Of a DNA stretch of 64,000 bases, positions 26,094 to 46,140 are shown in pieces. Below the pieces are notes generated by a model. It was not told the origin of the DNA. It saw only the letters and a program-made list of their open reading frames with translations, and searched no databases. Both the position numbers and the translations under genes were made by a program. Positions within the stretch are counted from its first letter, which is position 1, and every line of letters starts with the position of its first letter. This DNA comes from Strix aluco (taxonomy: Eukaryota > Chordata > Aves > Strigiformes > Strigidae): the NCBI RefSeq assembly GCF_031877795.1, contig NC_133971.1, positions 12,626,325-12,690,324 on the forward strand, read 5' to 3'.

Positions 26094-29000
26094 CAAAACA
26101 TACTATTTCCCAAGGAGTGGAATGAACCCATAGCTTTCTTTAATTTCTTTATTTATGGAGAATGGTACTGCAGTGTAGGCTACGTGCACAAATTTATCTC
26201 TAGGAATGAAAGAGTGGTAATTTCACCATTATAAAATATATTGTGCTGTTGTTAATATATAGCTTTTTCACCTTTTCAGCTTTTCAGTTTTTCACCAGTT
26301 TTTCACTAGCTGAGTGACCATATTAAAAAAAATAATAAAATCATTTTCCTCGGGTACAAAGAGTACTACCGTAAGAAACGATTCCTAATTTATAAATGTG
26401 CATGTCTGATGTTTTTCTGTGTTTTGAAGCTCATTTTTGAAGGTAATACTTTCCATTTGGATGTAATATTTTCCATTTTCTGGTCCTCTTACCTATTGGA
26501 TAAGTGGTTTGTTAGGTTTTTAAATCTCCATGAGATTTCACCAGCTTATATTCTTACTTGGGAGCCAGCAGAGATTCAAGTAGAGTGACATGCAGGCTGT
26601 TCTCGGCAACCTGCAGCTAATAAATAATAATGTGGGTACTGTTATCTTGACCAGACATTATCAAACAAACTATAGAACTGTTAAAGTTAAGGCAGTGGGC
26701 TGATGCTGATGCTCTTTTCCCAAGAGAAACTCAGCCAATGCTCCCTACTGGGAAACAGATGCTCTTTAATGAAACACCACACTACAATTTAAAGGACTGA
26801 GCTCTGTGTATTTTCAGTCTTTCGCAGCACTGATCTTCTCATCTCTCTGTATCTTTCTGCCCTACTGAGCAAACATTCCTATAAATACTGTATTTTCTTG
26901 CATATTTACAGTGCTTTAGATTAACTTACTACTGTCATACAACCTCTGCTAGAAAAGTCAGATAGTCTGTTATTTCTTTAAGATGTAACAGTCACAGTGG
27001 GGCTGAAAGCCATAAATATTTCCAGCTGTGTTATGCAGTAAGTAAACTAAGGTAAGTGCTGTGTAATAGATTTTTTTCTAAGATACATACACCACAAAAG
27101 CCCAGTGTTGAAAATACATTACGACTGCAAAGTTCAACATTCAAGAAGTTTTGCAAAGGACACAGTGAAACGTGCCCAGGTAGCCTTAATTCAAGCTTTT
27201 GTAGTTACTAAGTCTTTGGTTAGCTGATCATATATTTTATTACTCCTCCTTTCCACAGCCCCAAGAGTCCTGGCTAACTGATACACATGTGAATATTTAC
27301 TTGTGCACACATTTTCCTTTTATCCTAATTGTTCAGTATCATACCTTGTATTTATTACACAGAATTCTGTTCTAAAGGCAGAACCCTTCTGTTCCTCAGA
27401 CCTTTCTCAATAACTCATACACTGATGGGAGTGTCTTCAGAACTGCCTTGAGTGGTGAGGTAGTAGCAATTTTTCCCATTGTAAGGAAGGAACAAAGAGC
27501 AATTAAGCTGAAGATTGCTAATTTAGAATCTGAGAATGCAGCATACTTTATGCAGTGCTGTATGTGTTTATAATTTTTCAGTAGCTTCATTTGCAGCTGA
27601 GTGCAAAGAATCTCTGGGTAGAGCACCAGACAATTAGAAATACTTTGTCAATAACAACTCTGAGGATCTGGGTTTAAGCAACTTGGATAGGATCACATGA
27701 AAACTTTGGGTAGGTATAGAGTCCAGTTTTCATGGCAACACTGTGAGAAACTCTCCTGTGTCTTCCTGCAGTCCCTAACATGATGACTTTAAGGATCTTG
27801 TTGTCCATTTTGTCTTAGCAAATACCTTTTGGGGGTGACAATAGCAAACACCTACTGGGGGGATGGCACATATGGCAGATGGCAGCTCATGTTCCATCTC
27901 TTCCAGGAAATCTTCTGAAACTTCTCACTGAATTTGCTCACCTAGTTTTCTTCTGCATCATTATCACACTCTGGCGGAACTTCTCTGGATAGAAACATCT
28001 TTCTCAGACTCTGTCAAGAAACAGATGAATTCACTTACCTAGGACCTGCAGCTTCTCTCTCAATCTTGGCTTTTGCTTTAATTGTTTCCCTCCATCATTT
28101 GAATTATATAGCTTTGTGCCTTGGGGAGCAGTGTCCAACACAGTTCTTAAACCTAATAATACTTTTTAAAATTTGAACTAGAGTTTCATGGAAAGTAAGA
28201 TGTTCTGAAGGACCTCTCTGAATTGTTTACAAAATTCAGCTCTAATTCCTTTAAACGTTGCATGTCTACTTTGCTGACATTGCATGTTCCTAACACTGAC
28301 TATTCTTTTGGTTAAATAAACAAATCCTTGCTTAGCTAGTGAGATCTTAGAAGAAGTAGTTGACATCATTTCTGTCCATGGAAGCTACTGGATGTGATTA
28401 TCCTTTTTTCCAAATGAATACTGAGGTTGTCAAGGTCCCACACTGAGAAAATCCAGAACTACCTCAGAGTTCTTAAGTATGCTTACAGCCACAAATATTT
28501 TGGGGTCAAAGGTTTTCACTGATATCTTATAAAGAACTTCATTACATTTTTAATATATAAACAGATGAAAGAGTTTAAAGAGCTTTGCTGATTCATATAT
28601 CCACAATAATAATATATTCCTTTCATTGTTAGGAAACGTAAAATATTATTATCATCATTGGATTGTTATAGCATGTCACTGTGGAAGTGCACATTACTGA
28701 AGTTTAATGTCTATACATGTTTATATAGAAACCGTTAATTTCTTAGGCTCATCTACAGATGTAATTGACTTGTTTGGTTTTATAATTACATATATTCTAA
28801 AAAATTTTTTAAAACCTGAAATTGCAGACTGCAATCATTCTATTAGCTAGCTATGCAGCTTTTGAGCAAGGCACTCGTTTTAATAATTAAAGGAATAAAC
28901 CCACATAAAAAATCAAAGGCAAGAGGGGACAGTTAAAAACTGGAGGTGTTTTCCAGAGTTCAAAACATGCTGTAAAAATAGTTAAAGCTACCTTGTCAAA

Positions 29001-30102
29001 GAAATACAGGGTTTGAAACTGGTAGCTGTTTGTGCTGAGTTTGAGCAAAAAAGTTTTGTGATAACAACATATATTTCCTTAAAATAGTACCTAAGAGCAT
29101 GTGATAACTTATATTACAGATTACAAAAATAAACCCTCAATTCAGTGGAGGGATTTTTGTTTTATTAGACTTTGTTTAAATTACATGCTATTTAGAGTTT
29201 TGAAGAAGAAAGAAGGGATTGTCTAATGGATGTGCTACAGTCTCAGAATTCTATTTAAAGACTGGTGGATATGTGTACTTATTTACACATATCACTTACA
29301 CAAGAGGGATAAGATATGAAAGAAAAGAGAAGCACACAGGTGTGGAGAAACAAGCACTTAAAAAATCCAGAGAATCACCCATTCTCATGTGGGCACTGTG
29401 AAGAGGCCACAATGAAAACAGGCATGGAAGGTGGAAAACACTTCTACCACAGTCTTGCTGTTCCTATTGTATTTTCCTTAAAAATAATATTTCCAGTGAG
29501 ACAGTTTCTGAGTTCTGCAGGTCCCAAGTGTAAGTCAGGAATGAAGTTCACCAGGCTGTTAGCCATATTTGCCATATTTCTTTTTCACTTCCTACATAAT
29601 TCTTTCCTATTCCCCTTTTTATGTTCTCCTTTTCATTTACTTTGGCTGTGATCTATAGCTTGTGCATTTGTTCTTAATTGCCAGGTTAGAAGCTTGATGC
29701 AAATGCTGCCTTCTTTTTCAGAGGGGGTTTCTCTCAGCTTTGTTAAATTCTGTTATCCCCCTCAAAGACCTTTCCAATTCATATCCAGTGAAATCTGACT
29801 AGCTCTGAGGGTCCTATAATAGATGTTTTTTTCATTATATAAGTTTCTCTGCAAAGCAGGTGATGACTAAGAGTAGGTGCATAGGATAGTATGACAGAAG
29901 CAAACACAGAAGTCACCACAGAAACATTAAGGAGCACAACAGGTGGGACACATAAAACACAGTGATCACAGGTGATGTATGTAACCTTACTGAACTATTC
30001 ATTTTCTACCCTCTTATTTATCCTCACCCAAATTTGATCTTCAGCATTATTTAATTCAGTGAATTTAATTTCATACCAAAGGCATTTTCTGCTTCTCAAG
30101 TT

Positions 30103-30120
30103 AAAAAAAAAAAAAAAAAA
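30103..30120. repeat. Poly(A) run, 18 A
   Basis: An uninterrupted adenine run in RGS7BP intron 3. Sequence to its left is not recognisable as a processed transcript. Confidence 0.9.
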
Positions 30121-32950
30121 GGTGAATTAGAGGCTAGAAGACAAAGAATACATCATGCTTTTTATTAAAATTTCACAGAAGAGTCTCTGTCTAATCCACT
30201 GGCAAGAACAGCAAGTCTTATGTGGACACCTCTGACAACACTGTGTGCATGATCAAACTCCAACTTAAGTTAATGAAAGTCCACTGACTAAACTGAAAGT
30301 AAAATTTAGGGTACGTATCCCTATTTTAAGCATGTGTAATACAAAAGGTATCCTTACCACCACTAGCAGAATGAGAAGATTAAAGAGCTTTTGTTTCTCT
30401 ACAGGTTGTGCCATGTAGTAGAAATGTTATGCCTGAGTCATATACATTATTCAAGCAAAGTCTTTATTATTAGCTGACGCTTTTAACTGTTCTTGAGTGA
30501 TTGAACAGGTGGTCTGAAATTCAAGAAAGGCTTCACAAATTGTTCACAATACAACAGAATTACTGGTAAAGAGCTCTTCGATTGAAAAGACATTTGTGCC
30601 ATTCATTCTGCTAAATCTGCAAGAGCTTGCCTTTGTGCTAACAAAAAGAACATTACAGTCTCAGTGCTTCTGTCCTTAAGTTGCAAAAAATAACTTTTAC
30701 TGTTATTTCATCTAGTATTGTTATTGTTTCCATTGAAACACCTTTCACATCCCTGAAGGATGCATTTATAGACAGGGTTGTTCTTCACAGCATGTCACCA
30801 AAGGTCAAATCAGAGTTCTAATATAAAACTTCAAAGTAAGGGGAGAATTAACTAATACCCAGTTCCAGCACATTTTGATATCAGTGGGAAATTGGATGGT
30901 TTCCCTGGGGCAACCCTCTTTTACAAAGAAGTGGTGAGATATTGGTAACAGTATGCTGCATTATAGGCTTCTTGTAGTGGGAAGAGTGATGAATAATGAA
31001 GCTTACACAAATGAACATTTAAAATTGTACAATATGGTCTACCTTAAAATAACAGCATAAGCTGCAGTTAAGAACCAGAAAAATTTGAAAGTTATACCTA
31101 CAGGGTGATAGAGAGTAAAAACATACAATCTGGGAAGTAGGCTTAGGCTGCTGTTCCACAAGCAACTGAGTCAGCATAATAGCTTGTTACCACCAGAAGG
31201 GTCTTGATCCCTTTCCCTCTGTCTCCCCTCCCTTATCATGCCTTCACTTCTTTCTCCCTTCCACTGCTTCTGGCTGTATGGTCATCTTCCTCATTTGGCA
31301 CTTGCTCTTGAACATATAGGGTTCTGAAATAAACTGACCTGAAATAAATCACTGCAACATCAGAAACATTTTTTTCTTTTATTGGGGTAATCTTCTACCA
31401 TTCAATGGGTTAAAGTGGCTCACAGTGATCTGGCAAAGCACAAGTTAGCAGTGGATGCCGAAGTAAGCAGCAGAGAAATGACAGGGCATAATTTTTTTAT
31501 AGATGCTAAACTTGTTATGTCAGGTCATGCAATCTCTTGGAATCTTAGTTAGATGAGTTAGTTGTGAGGGAAGCAGGGAAAAGGACTTCCTACTGGCTTT
31601 AAAGATAATGAAAGCATTAAGCAACTATCTTCTGTATAAGTAATGTCTAGTTTAACATTCAGACAAGTAGGTAAGAGTGGTTTTTTTTCAGCAAAGGAAT
31701 AATTTACCAGAATACAACAGTTTAGAGAACCTACCCAAAAAGAGCTTCTTAACATACAGGAATTTCTAGTTTTAAAAAACAAGGTTACAAGACTGACAGT
31801 GGGGATAGTTATTTGTGATGTGGAAAACAATACAGCATGGTCTGCAGCCTTGGTCTCTAGCGTCTCAGAAAAATAGACTAAATGACCGATACTCAATTAG
31901 CTGTTCTTGTTTTTCTTGTTCTTTGTCAAACCTTATAGGAACTACTCAGGTTTGTCCTGATGTAAAAATTTTTCAAATTGCGGAAGTTATGAGATGAAAA
32001 AACATTTTCTTCTCAACTCCTCATGCCACTGGTTTAAATACTGACTTTTTTTTCTCTTTTTCTTAGAAAGTTTTATTTGTTTCTTTCTACGATTGTTTAC
32101 TCCATTTCATGAGAGAACTCAGAGGGAGAAAAACTTTAACTTCTCAATAACGTGTCTGGGATGAACTCCAGTTTGAATTTACTCACTTAAATGTACTTGG
32201 TGCCAGGACTGTACTTGCCACTACAGAAAAGGAATACCATCAGACAGTCCAAAGGAGGTTTTCAAGGATACCAAAAAATCCCACCAGTACTTAACTCTCT
32301 TGCATGCTCCGCCATCATGGTCCACATTCTCTATCCCATTCTCCCTGACAAAAGCCCTGGCAGGTCTGTCATGAAGCACCCAATCACTTCCAACACTCCA
32401 TTTCATTTTCATATAGTGAGCATGAATTAGGCAAGTGTAAGCATGGAAATTCAGAATATAATGCATATTGGGCTGTGAGTGGTGGCAGCTATATAATGCT
32501 TTTAAAATCACCAAGTACAAAACTGTACACTTCTGTCTTTTGTTTTCCCTTAGTCTTGTTGTAATACTAGGAGACATGGATTGCAATGTTCTTTAGTGTC
32601 AAAGTTTTTGAAGTTGCTTTCAGAATATGTGTTGTAGTTTCCTTACTTTGTTCTGTTTTGTCCTCTGGCTCTTATTTTGTGTCACATGTGAGCCACTGGA
32701 GTTTAACAGAAACCCTTCATAATACTCAGTATGTAAAATTCTAAGCTCCACATGTGCCTGCGTGGGACTTCTCTTAGCTTTGTTTGGTAGGTGTAACATA
32801 TAGCAGCACTCTGATTAGCAGATTGACGAGGTCTGCTCCCTTTCTGAACAGTTCTTACTCAGAGTTTGCATTCACCACTCTCTCTCGTCATTGATACTGT
32901 GCAAGATCAAGCTCAAAACATCAGTTATATAATCTGAGTATACATTTTAA

Positions 32951-38617
<5,667 letters not shown>

Positions 38618-39509
38618 AAGATTAAGCACAGAAGCACCAAGAAAAACATAACTTTGTGTAAACCACTATTATTTGACCACCAAAAAGATGAACATTGCTA
38701 CTTTTGATTATAAAGTACATTTTCTACTCTGGCCTATTTCTTTTTCTCTTTTCCTCCATCCCCCTTTTCAAAATAAGGGTTTTAATAGTTTAAAGTTATG
38801 GTGGTCAAAAACCAGCTGTGGAATAGATCTCACATAACTAAGAATGTTTTTAAAACTTCTAAAAGTATGTTTTGCATGCTTACTTTCAACCACTCAGAGG
38901 AAAGACACATGAACTATTGTTAATAGATAATTTTAAATTTTTTTTTATTGTTTGAACTGCAGCTAAAAGTTTGTGCATAGTACAGTGCTCTTATTAGTAT
39001 CATTAAAATACTTGATCATATTCTAACAGTCTTTAAGCATAGAAAACTATTTAACAGCAAAAGTATTAAAGTTCTAAAACATTTAAACAACATTGTAACA
39101 GAATTCGCACAAATCCCAGTTGCTTTTTGTGCTCTCATTCACATTGAGTGTTCCACTGTATCTCAGTTTAAAAGCTTCATAGAAAAGTATCTTAATTTAT
39201 GATACACAAACCATATATGAAAATACTTAGACCTTGTAAATACAAAGAAGTCATAGTATCTGCATACTGTGCAATGCATAGAAGCAACAGATTTTCTTTT
39301 AAGCTGATAGTATCTCTACAAGCTTTTGGAAAAAAAAATATTAACAGAAGGTGTATTAAAATAAACAATGTAAAACACAATACGAACTCATTTTGTTTCC
39401 AATAGAATTTAAAGCATGGTGTCTGCATATCACTAAGTATTAACTCTTATAGGGCATGCCAGAATTATCTGAGACTGTAAGATATTAAACGTTTTACATT
39501 GTTAATAAA
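38618..39509 (+). other. RGS7BP: RGS7BP 3' UTR (minimal extent)
   Basis: AT-rich sequence follows the stop and contains several ATTTA-like motifs but no long ORF or repeat. I end it at the best poly(A) signal. A longer alternative 3' UTR extending further right cannot be excluded, since further AATAAA motifs occur, for example near 41922. Confidence 0.6.
39504..39509 (+). terminator. RGS7BP: Candidate poly(A) signal AATAAA of RGS7BP
   Basis: A canonical AATAAA lies in gttaataaagttttttat, followed by T-rich and GT-rich sequence (ttgtcttgtttc) 25-40 bases downstream, as expected of a cleavage/polyadenylation site. A second AATAAA lies just upstream at 39359-39364. Which one is used cannot be told from sequence alone. 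Confidence 0.55.
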
Positions 39510-42500
39510 GTTTTTTATTTAAATTAAAAGTTGTCTTGTTTCTAGTTATATCTCCAGAATATGTCTTTTTTTTTCTAATTTGGTTGTTAGAATACTACAA
39601 AAAGTTTTGATCATTTTTCCATTTCAAGAAGTATGTTTACAAAGACAGATAAAAAGTCATGATGAATATGTAAGTGCTAAAATGACAGCTAGTAGCAGCA
39701 ATAGATATGAATAGGTCAGACTCATTGTAGTGATATTTCAGGATGATAGGCAAGACAACAGACCTAAACTTGTCCTAGACTGCAACACTATGAAACTCAT
39801 AACAATCTGTAACTACTGTACAGAGAAAGTCACCATACCCTTGTAGTCAGTAATACATGAGGAAAGTGACTATGAACCCTTCTGCCATTCCACCATGACC
39901 CACCACGTCAACAGGAACCAAGTTCCTTCTTACTGTGTAAGGGTTTAGTGGTGGGTAAGAAGGGATTGTTTCCTTGTCACAGGAAGCACCCATACAGTTA
40001 GATTCTCTGTGGGTTTTTGTTAGGGTATTAGTAGATCCCTCAAAGCAGTTTGTTAGGAATAGCTATTCACTGAACTATATCTGGCAGCTACAAAGTTTGA
40101 TCTGACTGATTTTTCTAGAGTTTTTCTCCTGGAATGCTGTTTGCTGAGAAAGGAAGGAAACATCTACGTTGTCAGAAATATTAGTGTACTGTCTAGAGCA
40201 AGGACCAGAAATTCAGATCTAATTCCCAAGAATGGAAGTCAGGAATTTTTCTTTCTGAAGCAGCACACCACTCCTGTTTTAGACATTCATGTAACTAAGT
40301 GTCCAGCATTTCTCTGGAAGGACATGTTTCTTTTCACTAAGATAAAGCAGCGTGTTTTGTTTTTTTCCAGGTTGGACTGATCTGTTCACCTTTCACCTTT
40401 CAGTCTCCCACATAGAAAATATATTTTTGAGTGATCAGGCCCACAAATAAATACTTTAAATGCAATAAGGGCAAATAAACCTAAAATTCCCTCATGGAAA
40501 TTGTGTGCTTCCATAAGCAAAATTAATTTGATCTGAGGAATGCATGACTAAATTCTTTAAATAGCACAGAAAAAGGTAACTGCAATGTGTTTCAAGATTT
40601 CAGTGTACACAGCATTGAATGAGGGAAGATCCCTACACACACAAAACTCTGTGCTTGTGAGCATGAATGTGTTTTTAAGTATGCAATCGAAGTCCACAGC
40701 AGGATGTTTTTTCAGAGTTAATTCTTTGACTTTTCACCCACATGTCTCATGAACAATGTTCTTGTTAATCAGATCCTAGTTTTCTATAATAAGTAAAGAA
40801 TGTCCAAACAATGGCAGCACTGACATGTTTTCATTAAAAGTCTGCAGACCAATAGACCTGCTCTGGGACTTCATCCCCACAGATACAATACATTTTGCAA
40901 CTGTTAAAACTTTGGAAAAACAACTCCTGATATTTAATGGCTATTAAAACATATTGTCCGTGAAGATCTGTAATTAGTTTTGGTTCAGCATAAGCTAAAA
41001 AGACAGACTGATACTATTTTATTAATCCTGTAGACATTAATGCCAAAAAAACAGTGTATGAGCACAAGACTGAATATGCAGCAATGCTACAAGAGAGAAA
41101 GGGGGAAGGAAAATTTCACACAGGCAAACTTAATTCTTTTTAAAATATTGTTATATTGGTACACACAGAGAAACTGCTGTATTGGGTCAGTGTGATGTCT
41201 TTTTTTAACAACTACTTTCAAAGGAAGATGGGCAGAATAAGCAGTAAGTGTGTCTAGTGCAGTATCTGCCCATATTATCATCACAGCGAAGTTAACATGT
41301 GAAGTTATATGACAGCTCATGTCTCTGTATTTTTACTGCATCTTTTGCAATGGAATATACATTAGTGAGACAACTGTATACATGTTAATTAACTATGCAA
41401 AGCTCTTGACATCAGTCATATCACAATGAGTTGCACAACTTTATCACATTCTGTGACAGAAACAGATTTATGTATGTTATCTTTGAAGTCCTTTTTGTTT
41501 GCACTGTTTTAAAGTGTACAGTAATATGTACATCCTTGTACCTTTTGTTATTCTGGAAATGTTAGTTGTGTCTGTCCTTCCTGAACTAAAGACTATTAAA
41601 ATTTCAACCTCTGCTCATTCTGAAGACTTTCCATACTTCCGCAAAACTGCAAAATGAATTTTGCAACTTCTTTCAAACCAGTTATATTTATTATACCTTT
41701 TACTAATCCTAATGGATGCATGCTTTAATTCCCAAGCTTTATGTCCATTTAAGGGATATTGGTGATCAAGAGTGAATGGAATGTCCTCCAGTTATCTTTT
41801 AATAGATAGTGGCCATGAACCAAGGCCTGATAAGTATCTGAATTGAAGAGGTGTTAAGGGATAAATTGGCTTAGTTAGGAATGCAGAGGATTATACCTCA
41901 CCAAAATTCAAAAGGAAACAAAATAAACTTTGTTTTAAGCCCCAGAACATCCTGTAGGTCCAAGAAGGATAAATGTTAATGATATTACTATATCTTAGTT
42001 TAATGGAATAGGGCAATGTAGGATCAAAGTTTAAAAGTTCCCACAACAAAATTATACCAAAATCACTTAGAGATGATTTAGAACCATTCTTTTATTTGCT
42101 TATTTTCCAATTATTATGAAGAAAATACCACTTTACATTGATAAATGCCTGAATGCATGCAAACAAACAATTTAGGGAAAATACTGAGGAAAACAGTACT
42201 TGCTTTCTAATCCTTAACAGGACTTGAACATTTTAGTTGAAATTGCTACAGGTTAAAGGCACCACAACTCTTTTGCAAGGTATGAAGAAAAAAGCAAAAT
42301 TTCTGTATCCACCAAATATGTCAAGTTCCACCAACTCTGTTTTACTTAAACTTTGTGCAGCTCCGCCTTTCCAGAACAAAACCAAATTCTTCATAATCAC
42401 TAGTACCTTTCTTGTTTTCACAGATTTCATGTGATAAAAAATGCCTGTTTAAAAAGTCAGTTATTCGTGTACAGTGTAAAGTGTAAAGTTTTCAGAGCAG

Positions 42501-42953
42501 AAGCAAATCACAAGCATATAGAAATAGTAAGTACATATTACAGGATGCATGTTAACTTACCCAATATGTAAAAATTAGCATACAAAATCTGCATATTAAC
42601 TTATGCAATACATAAAAGGTTGTTCCTGTGACCTATTAACTGTTCATCTCATAGTAGGCTTACTTGGGGTGAGATACAATATAAAGACATTAATTTTTCA
42701 GTATAAGGTAAATACATAACTATAAATTAAAGTACTTTCAAGAGTTTGAAGAGCTGTCTAGACGGTAGTAATGCTAGGACTACTGTAAGAGATGTTTATT
42801 ACATAGCCCAAAATTTATTTTCTTCAAAGCAGATATAGAGACTCCACAAATGTGAAAAATCGATGGGAATACAGTAAACTAAATGCAAATGAAGATATGA
42901 GAAAAATATTAGACAACACAAACACTAGCTTAAAGAACTTTTTTGTTGAGCAC
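39510..42953. other. Intergenic, no recognised gene or repeat
   Basis: AT-rich unique sequence downstream of RGS7BP. Part of it could be an extended RGS7BP 3' UTR. ORFs of 65-79 codons here show no domain motifs. Confidence 0.55.
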
Positions 42954-44060
42954 TGTGGTGAGTTGAACTTGGCTGGATGTCAGGTGCTCACCAAGCCGCT
43001 CTATTACTCCCCTTCCTCAACCAGACAGGGAGAAAAATACTGCAAAATGTTCATGGGTTGAGATATGGACAGGGACATCACTGAACAATTCAATGGTGAG
43101 ACATCGACAGGGACATCACTCAACAATTCAGTTATCATCATGGGCAAAACAGGCATTACTTGGGGAAATTTAATTTATTGCTAATTAGCAACAGAGTAGG
43201 ATAATGAGAAATAAGAACAAATCCGAAAACGCCTCCCACCCACTGCTCCCTTCTTCCCAGGACCAACTTCTCTCCTAATTTCTTTACCTCCTCCCCTTGA
43301 GTGGTGGAGGTGGGCAAGGAATGGGTGTTGCAGTCAGCTCATTACCTCATTACCTACTGTCTCTCCCAATCCTTTCTCCTCGCACTCTTGCCCTGCTCCA
43401 GCATGGGGTCCCACCCATGGGAGATGGTTCTCCTTGAACTTCTCCAACACAGGTCCTATTCATGGGGCGCAGTCCTTCAGGAACAGACTGCTCCAGCGTG
43501 GGTCCCCCATGGGGTCACAAGTGCTGCCAGCAAACTTGCTCCACAATGGGATCCTCTCTCCATGGATTCACAGGTCCTGCCAGGACCCTGCTCCAGCGTG
43601 GGCTTCCCACAGGGCCACAGCCTCCTTCAGGTGCATCCACCTGCTCTGAGTGGGGTCCTCCAGGGGCTGCAGGTGGAGATCTGCTCCCCCGTGGACCTCC
43701 ATGGGCTGCAGGGGCACAGCCTGCCTCACCATGGGCTGCACCAGGGGCTGCAGGGGAATCTCTGCTCTGGTGCCTGGAGCAACTCCTCCCCCTCCTTCTT
43801 CACTGACCTTGGCATCTGCAGAGTTGTTCCTCTCACAGATTGTCACTCCTCTCTCTAGGTTTTTTTTCCCTTCTTAAATATGTTATCACAGAGGCGCTAC
43901 CACCATTGCTGATGGGCTTAGCACTGGCCAGCAGCAGGTCTGTCTTGAAGCCAGCTGGCATTGGCCCTGTCCAATATGGAGGCAGCTTCTGGCATCTTCT
44001 CACATAAACCACCCCTCTAGCCTCCTTGCTACCAAAACCTTGCCACGTAAACCCAATACA
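42954..44060 (-). mobile_element. Antisense solo LTR, ERV-L-like avian family (copy 3, longest)
   Basis: This is an LTR in reverse orientation from tgtggtgagttgaacttggc at the left to cttgccacgtaaacccaata then ca at the right, about 1.1 kb. It has TG...CA ends on the minus strand. It is the longest and best preserved of the three related copies. The left part has a tandem duplication containing the phrase gacagggacatcact (copies near 43070 and 43112). The GC-rich middle is built from degenerate repeats of 'ctgctccagcgtgggt' and 'ggggctgcagg' type. The 185-codon + strand ORF at 43301-43858 and its overlapping frames lie wholly in this middle and are not genes. No second LTR or gag/pol is adjacent. 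Confidence 0.85.
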
Positions 44061-46021
44061 ACACCCACATCATGCTTATTTAAACCCTGGGACTAAGGTG
44101 TTAATATGCAAGCAAGGAAAATTCAGCCTGCAATGAGGCACTGGCTTCTTCACACACAAACAAGCATCATGAACGTAAAAGGGTCAAGGCTTTGAATTTA
44201 GTGGGAATATAGTTGAAAAGTGGGTAATAGCAGGGAAAAAAGAGAAAAAGCTGTGAGGCTTTGGTAAAATACAAATAACCTTAATAATACTTTGAAGAAA
44301 TAATGCTTTTAGTTTCCCGCTGTGCCAGAAACAAGCAGTAGTCAGCAAGAGATATATACTTCAATGATTTAGAAGTGCCTAGTGATGTTCTGCAAATATT
44401 GACAAGGAAATTCTAAATACAATATATTTTTCATGCAACCTGACAGATATCTCTAGAAGTAGAACCCTACTAGCTTTTACAGCAGTATTCTATAAATGCA
44501 GGTACAACTGAGTCTAAATTTATTTACATGTCATTTATGAGGGGGACATATACTCCAGAAACACTTTGCAGAATTATTCATTATTGAAAGCATAAAATAT
44601 ATAGATGCTTTTGAAACAGTACACAATGTATATTGGCTTAATAAAGCCCTAAATCAATTTTAAAGTATTGATATAGTTTACATTATAACTAGAACCACAA
44701 TCAGCTAACTGTCCCAGCATTCACTGGTATTAGTAATTCATTAAAAATATCTTGCTAATATAGAACTGCCTATACATGGGCTCTTGGAATATGAAGATGG
44801 TGGAATCCCAGCTACTGACTGAGGAATGGCAAAGAGGAGAAGAGCTGGCTGCAGAATGTTGGTCAGACTCTTCTGTTAAGAGTCTGGGGTTACTCACTCA
44901 AGATGGCTGAGAACAGTAGCATCCTTCAATTCTTAATGATAAAAAAATTTTATCACCAAACTGATTTCAACTGATGCACTATTGTTAGTAGAGCAAGAGC
45001 AGCTGACAGGGAATCACTGACAGTTCTGTGTATGTCCACTCAAACTCCAATTGCAGTAAATGGAAAGCAACTATTGACTTCAATGGAAGGTGAGTTGAGG
45101 CCTTTTAAGAAAGCTAAGAACAAGTGACAGTGTTTTCAGAAAGAGTCAATGAAACCTTCATTTGCTTCCTTTTTAAAAGCAATTAACCTGACTTGCTTCC
45201 ACAGGACTACAGACCAGAAGAGATGGGTTTCTCACAGCACTGAGTATTGCAATGCCCAACTCAAGACCTTTGGCTCTCAAAGTAGAATCTGGAATCCTAC
45301 AAGTAAGCACTTAGGTGTCCTATAAAATATGCTGGGCTTCAAAGCCTGAAGGTAGCATGAAACAGGAGGTGAGCTGCTTAATCCTATCACTTAAGGCATG
45401 GACAGAAGCAGAACATAAGACACATGGGAGGTGATTTAAGACTGCAGACTCAGATGCTTGATCAGTGATCATTTTCAGAATTTAAGTTTTGGTCTGTGGC
45501 ACCTAAATTTGGCTAAGACACACTAAATTTTATTTTGGATCTGGTCTAGACAGCAGAGAATGGTGCAAATGTCATGCTCAAATTTGGGATTCTTAGCCAC
45601 CACTAAATTAGATATAACTTGCAAAGCAGCTGCCAGTGTGTGACTTCCTCTGAAAGCAGTGCTCAGCTCACCCAGCTGATACTTGATTATCCATATCCCA
45701 GTCAAGGTTGATCAAGGCATTACAAAAAAAATCCTCCAGAAAGTGGCCTTTTAACCCATACTCAGCTTAATAGGGAAATGTAACTGCAACAGATTCTAGG
45801 TCCTTGTCAAGTCCCAAGCAAGAGTACAGTATTAGTCTTTCCTGGTCATGCAACACATTGAACTTTACTGAAGTATTTGATTCACTGACATGGAGAGACA
45901 GCTTAACCCTTTACTAACGTTGCAGGGATCCTAACTATTGGAAGCTGGAATATGCTGTTGATGTGTGAATTAATTACAAAGAGAATACCACCCAAATGTA
46001 ACAGCTCTGTTTACCTGAATT

Positions 46022-46052
46022 AAAAAAACAAAACAAAACAAAACAAAACAAC
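46022..46052. repeat. (AAAAC)n microsatellite
   Basis: About five copies of AAAAC with an A-rich lead-in. Confidence 0.9.
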
Positions 46053-46140
46053 ACTATACATAATTTTGCCCTCTGTCTTAGTCCTAAACCTTCTGATATG
46101 AACAGAAGTATTCAAATTGGCATCACTCAATGATTTTTCA

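Noticed and set aside
30103..30120. Poly(A) run as the tail of a processed pseudogene
   Set aside because: Sequence to the left is not a recognisable transcript, and no flanking duplication is seen.
43301..43858. 185-codon + strand ORF, plus overlapping 114-, 92- and 75-codon frames
   Set aside because: Entirely within the GC-rich middle of an antisense LTR. Several frames are open on both strands at once, and no protein motif is seen.
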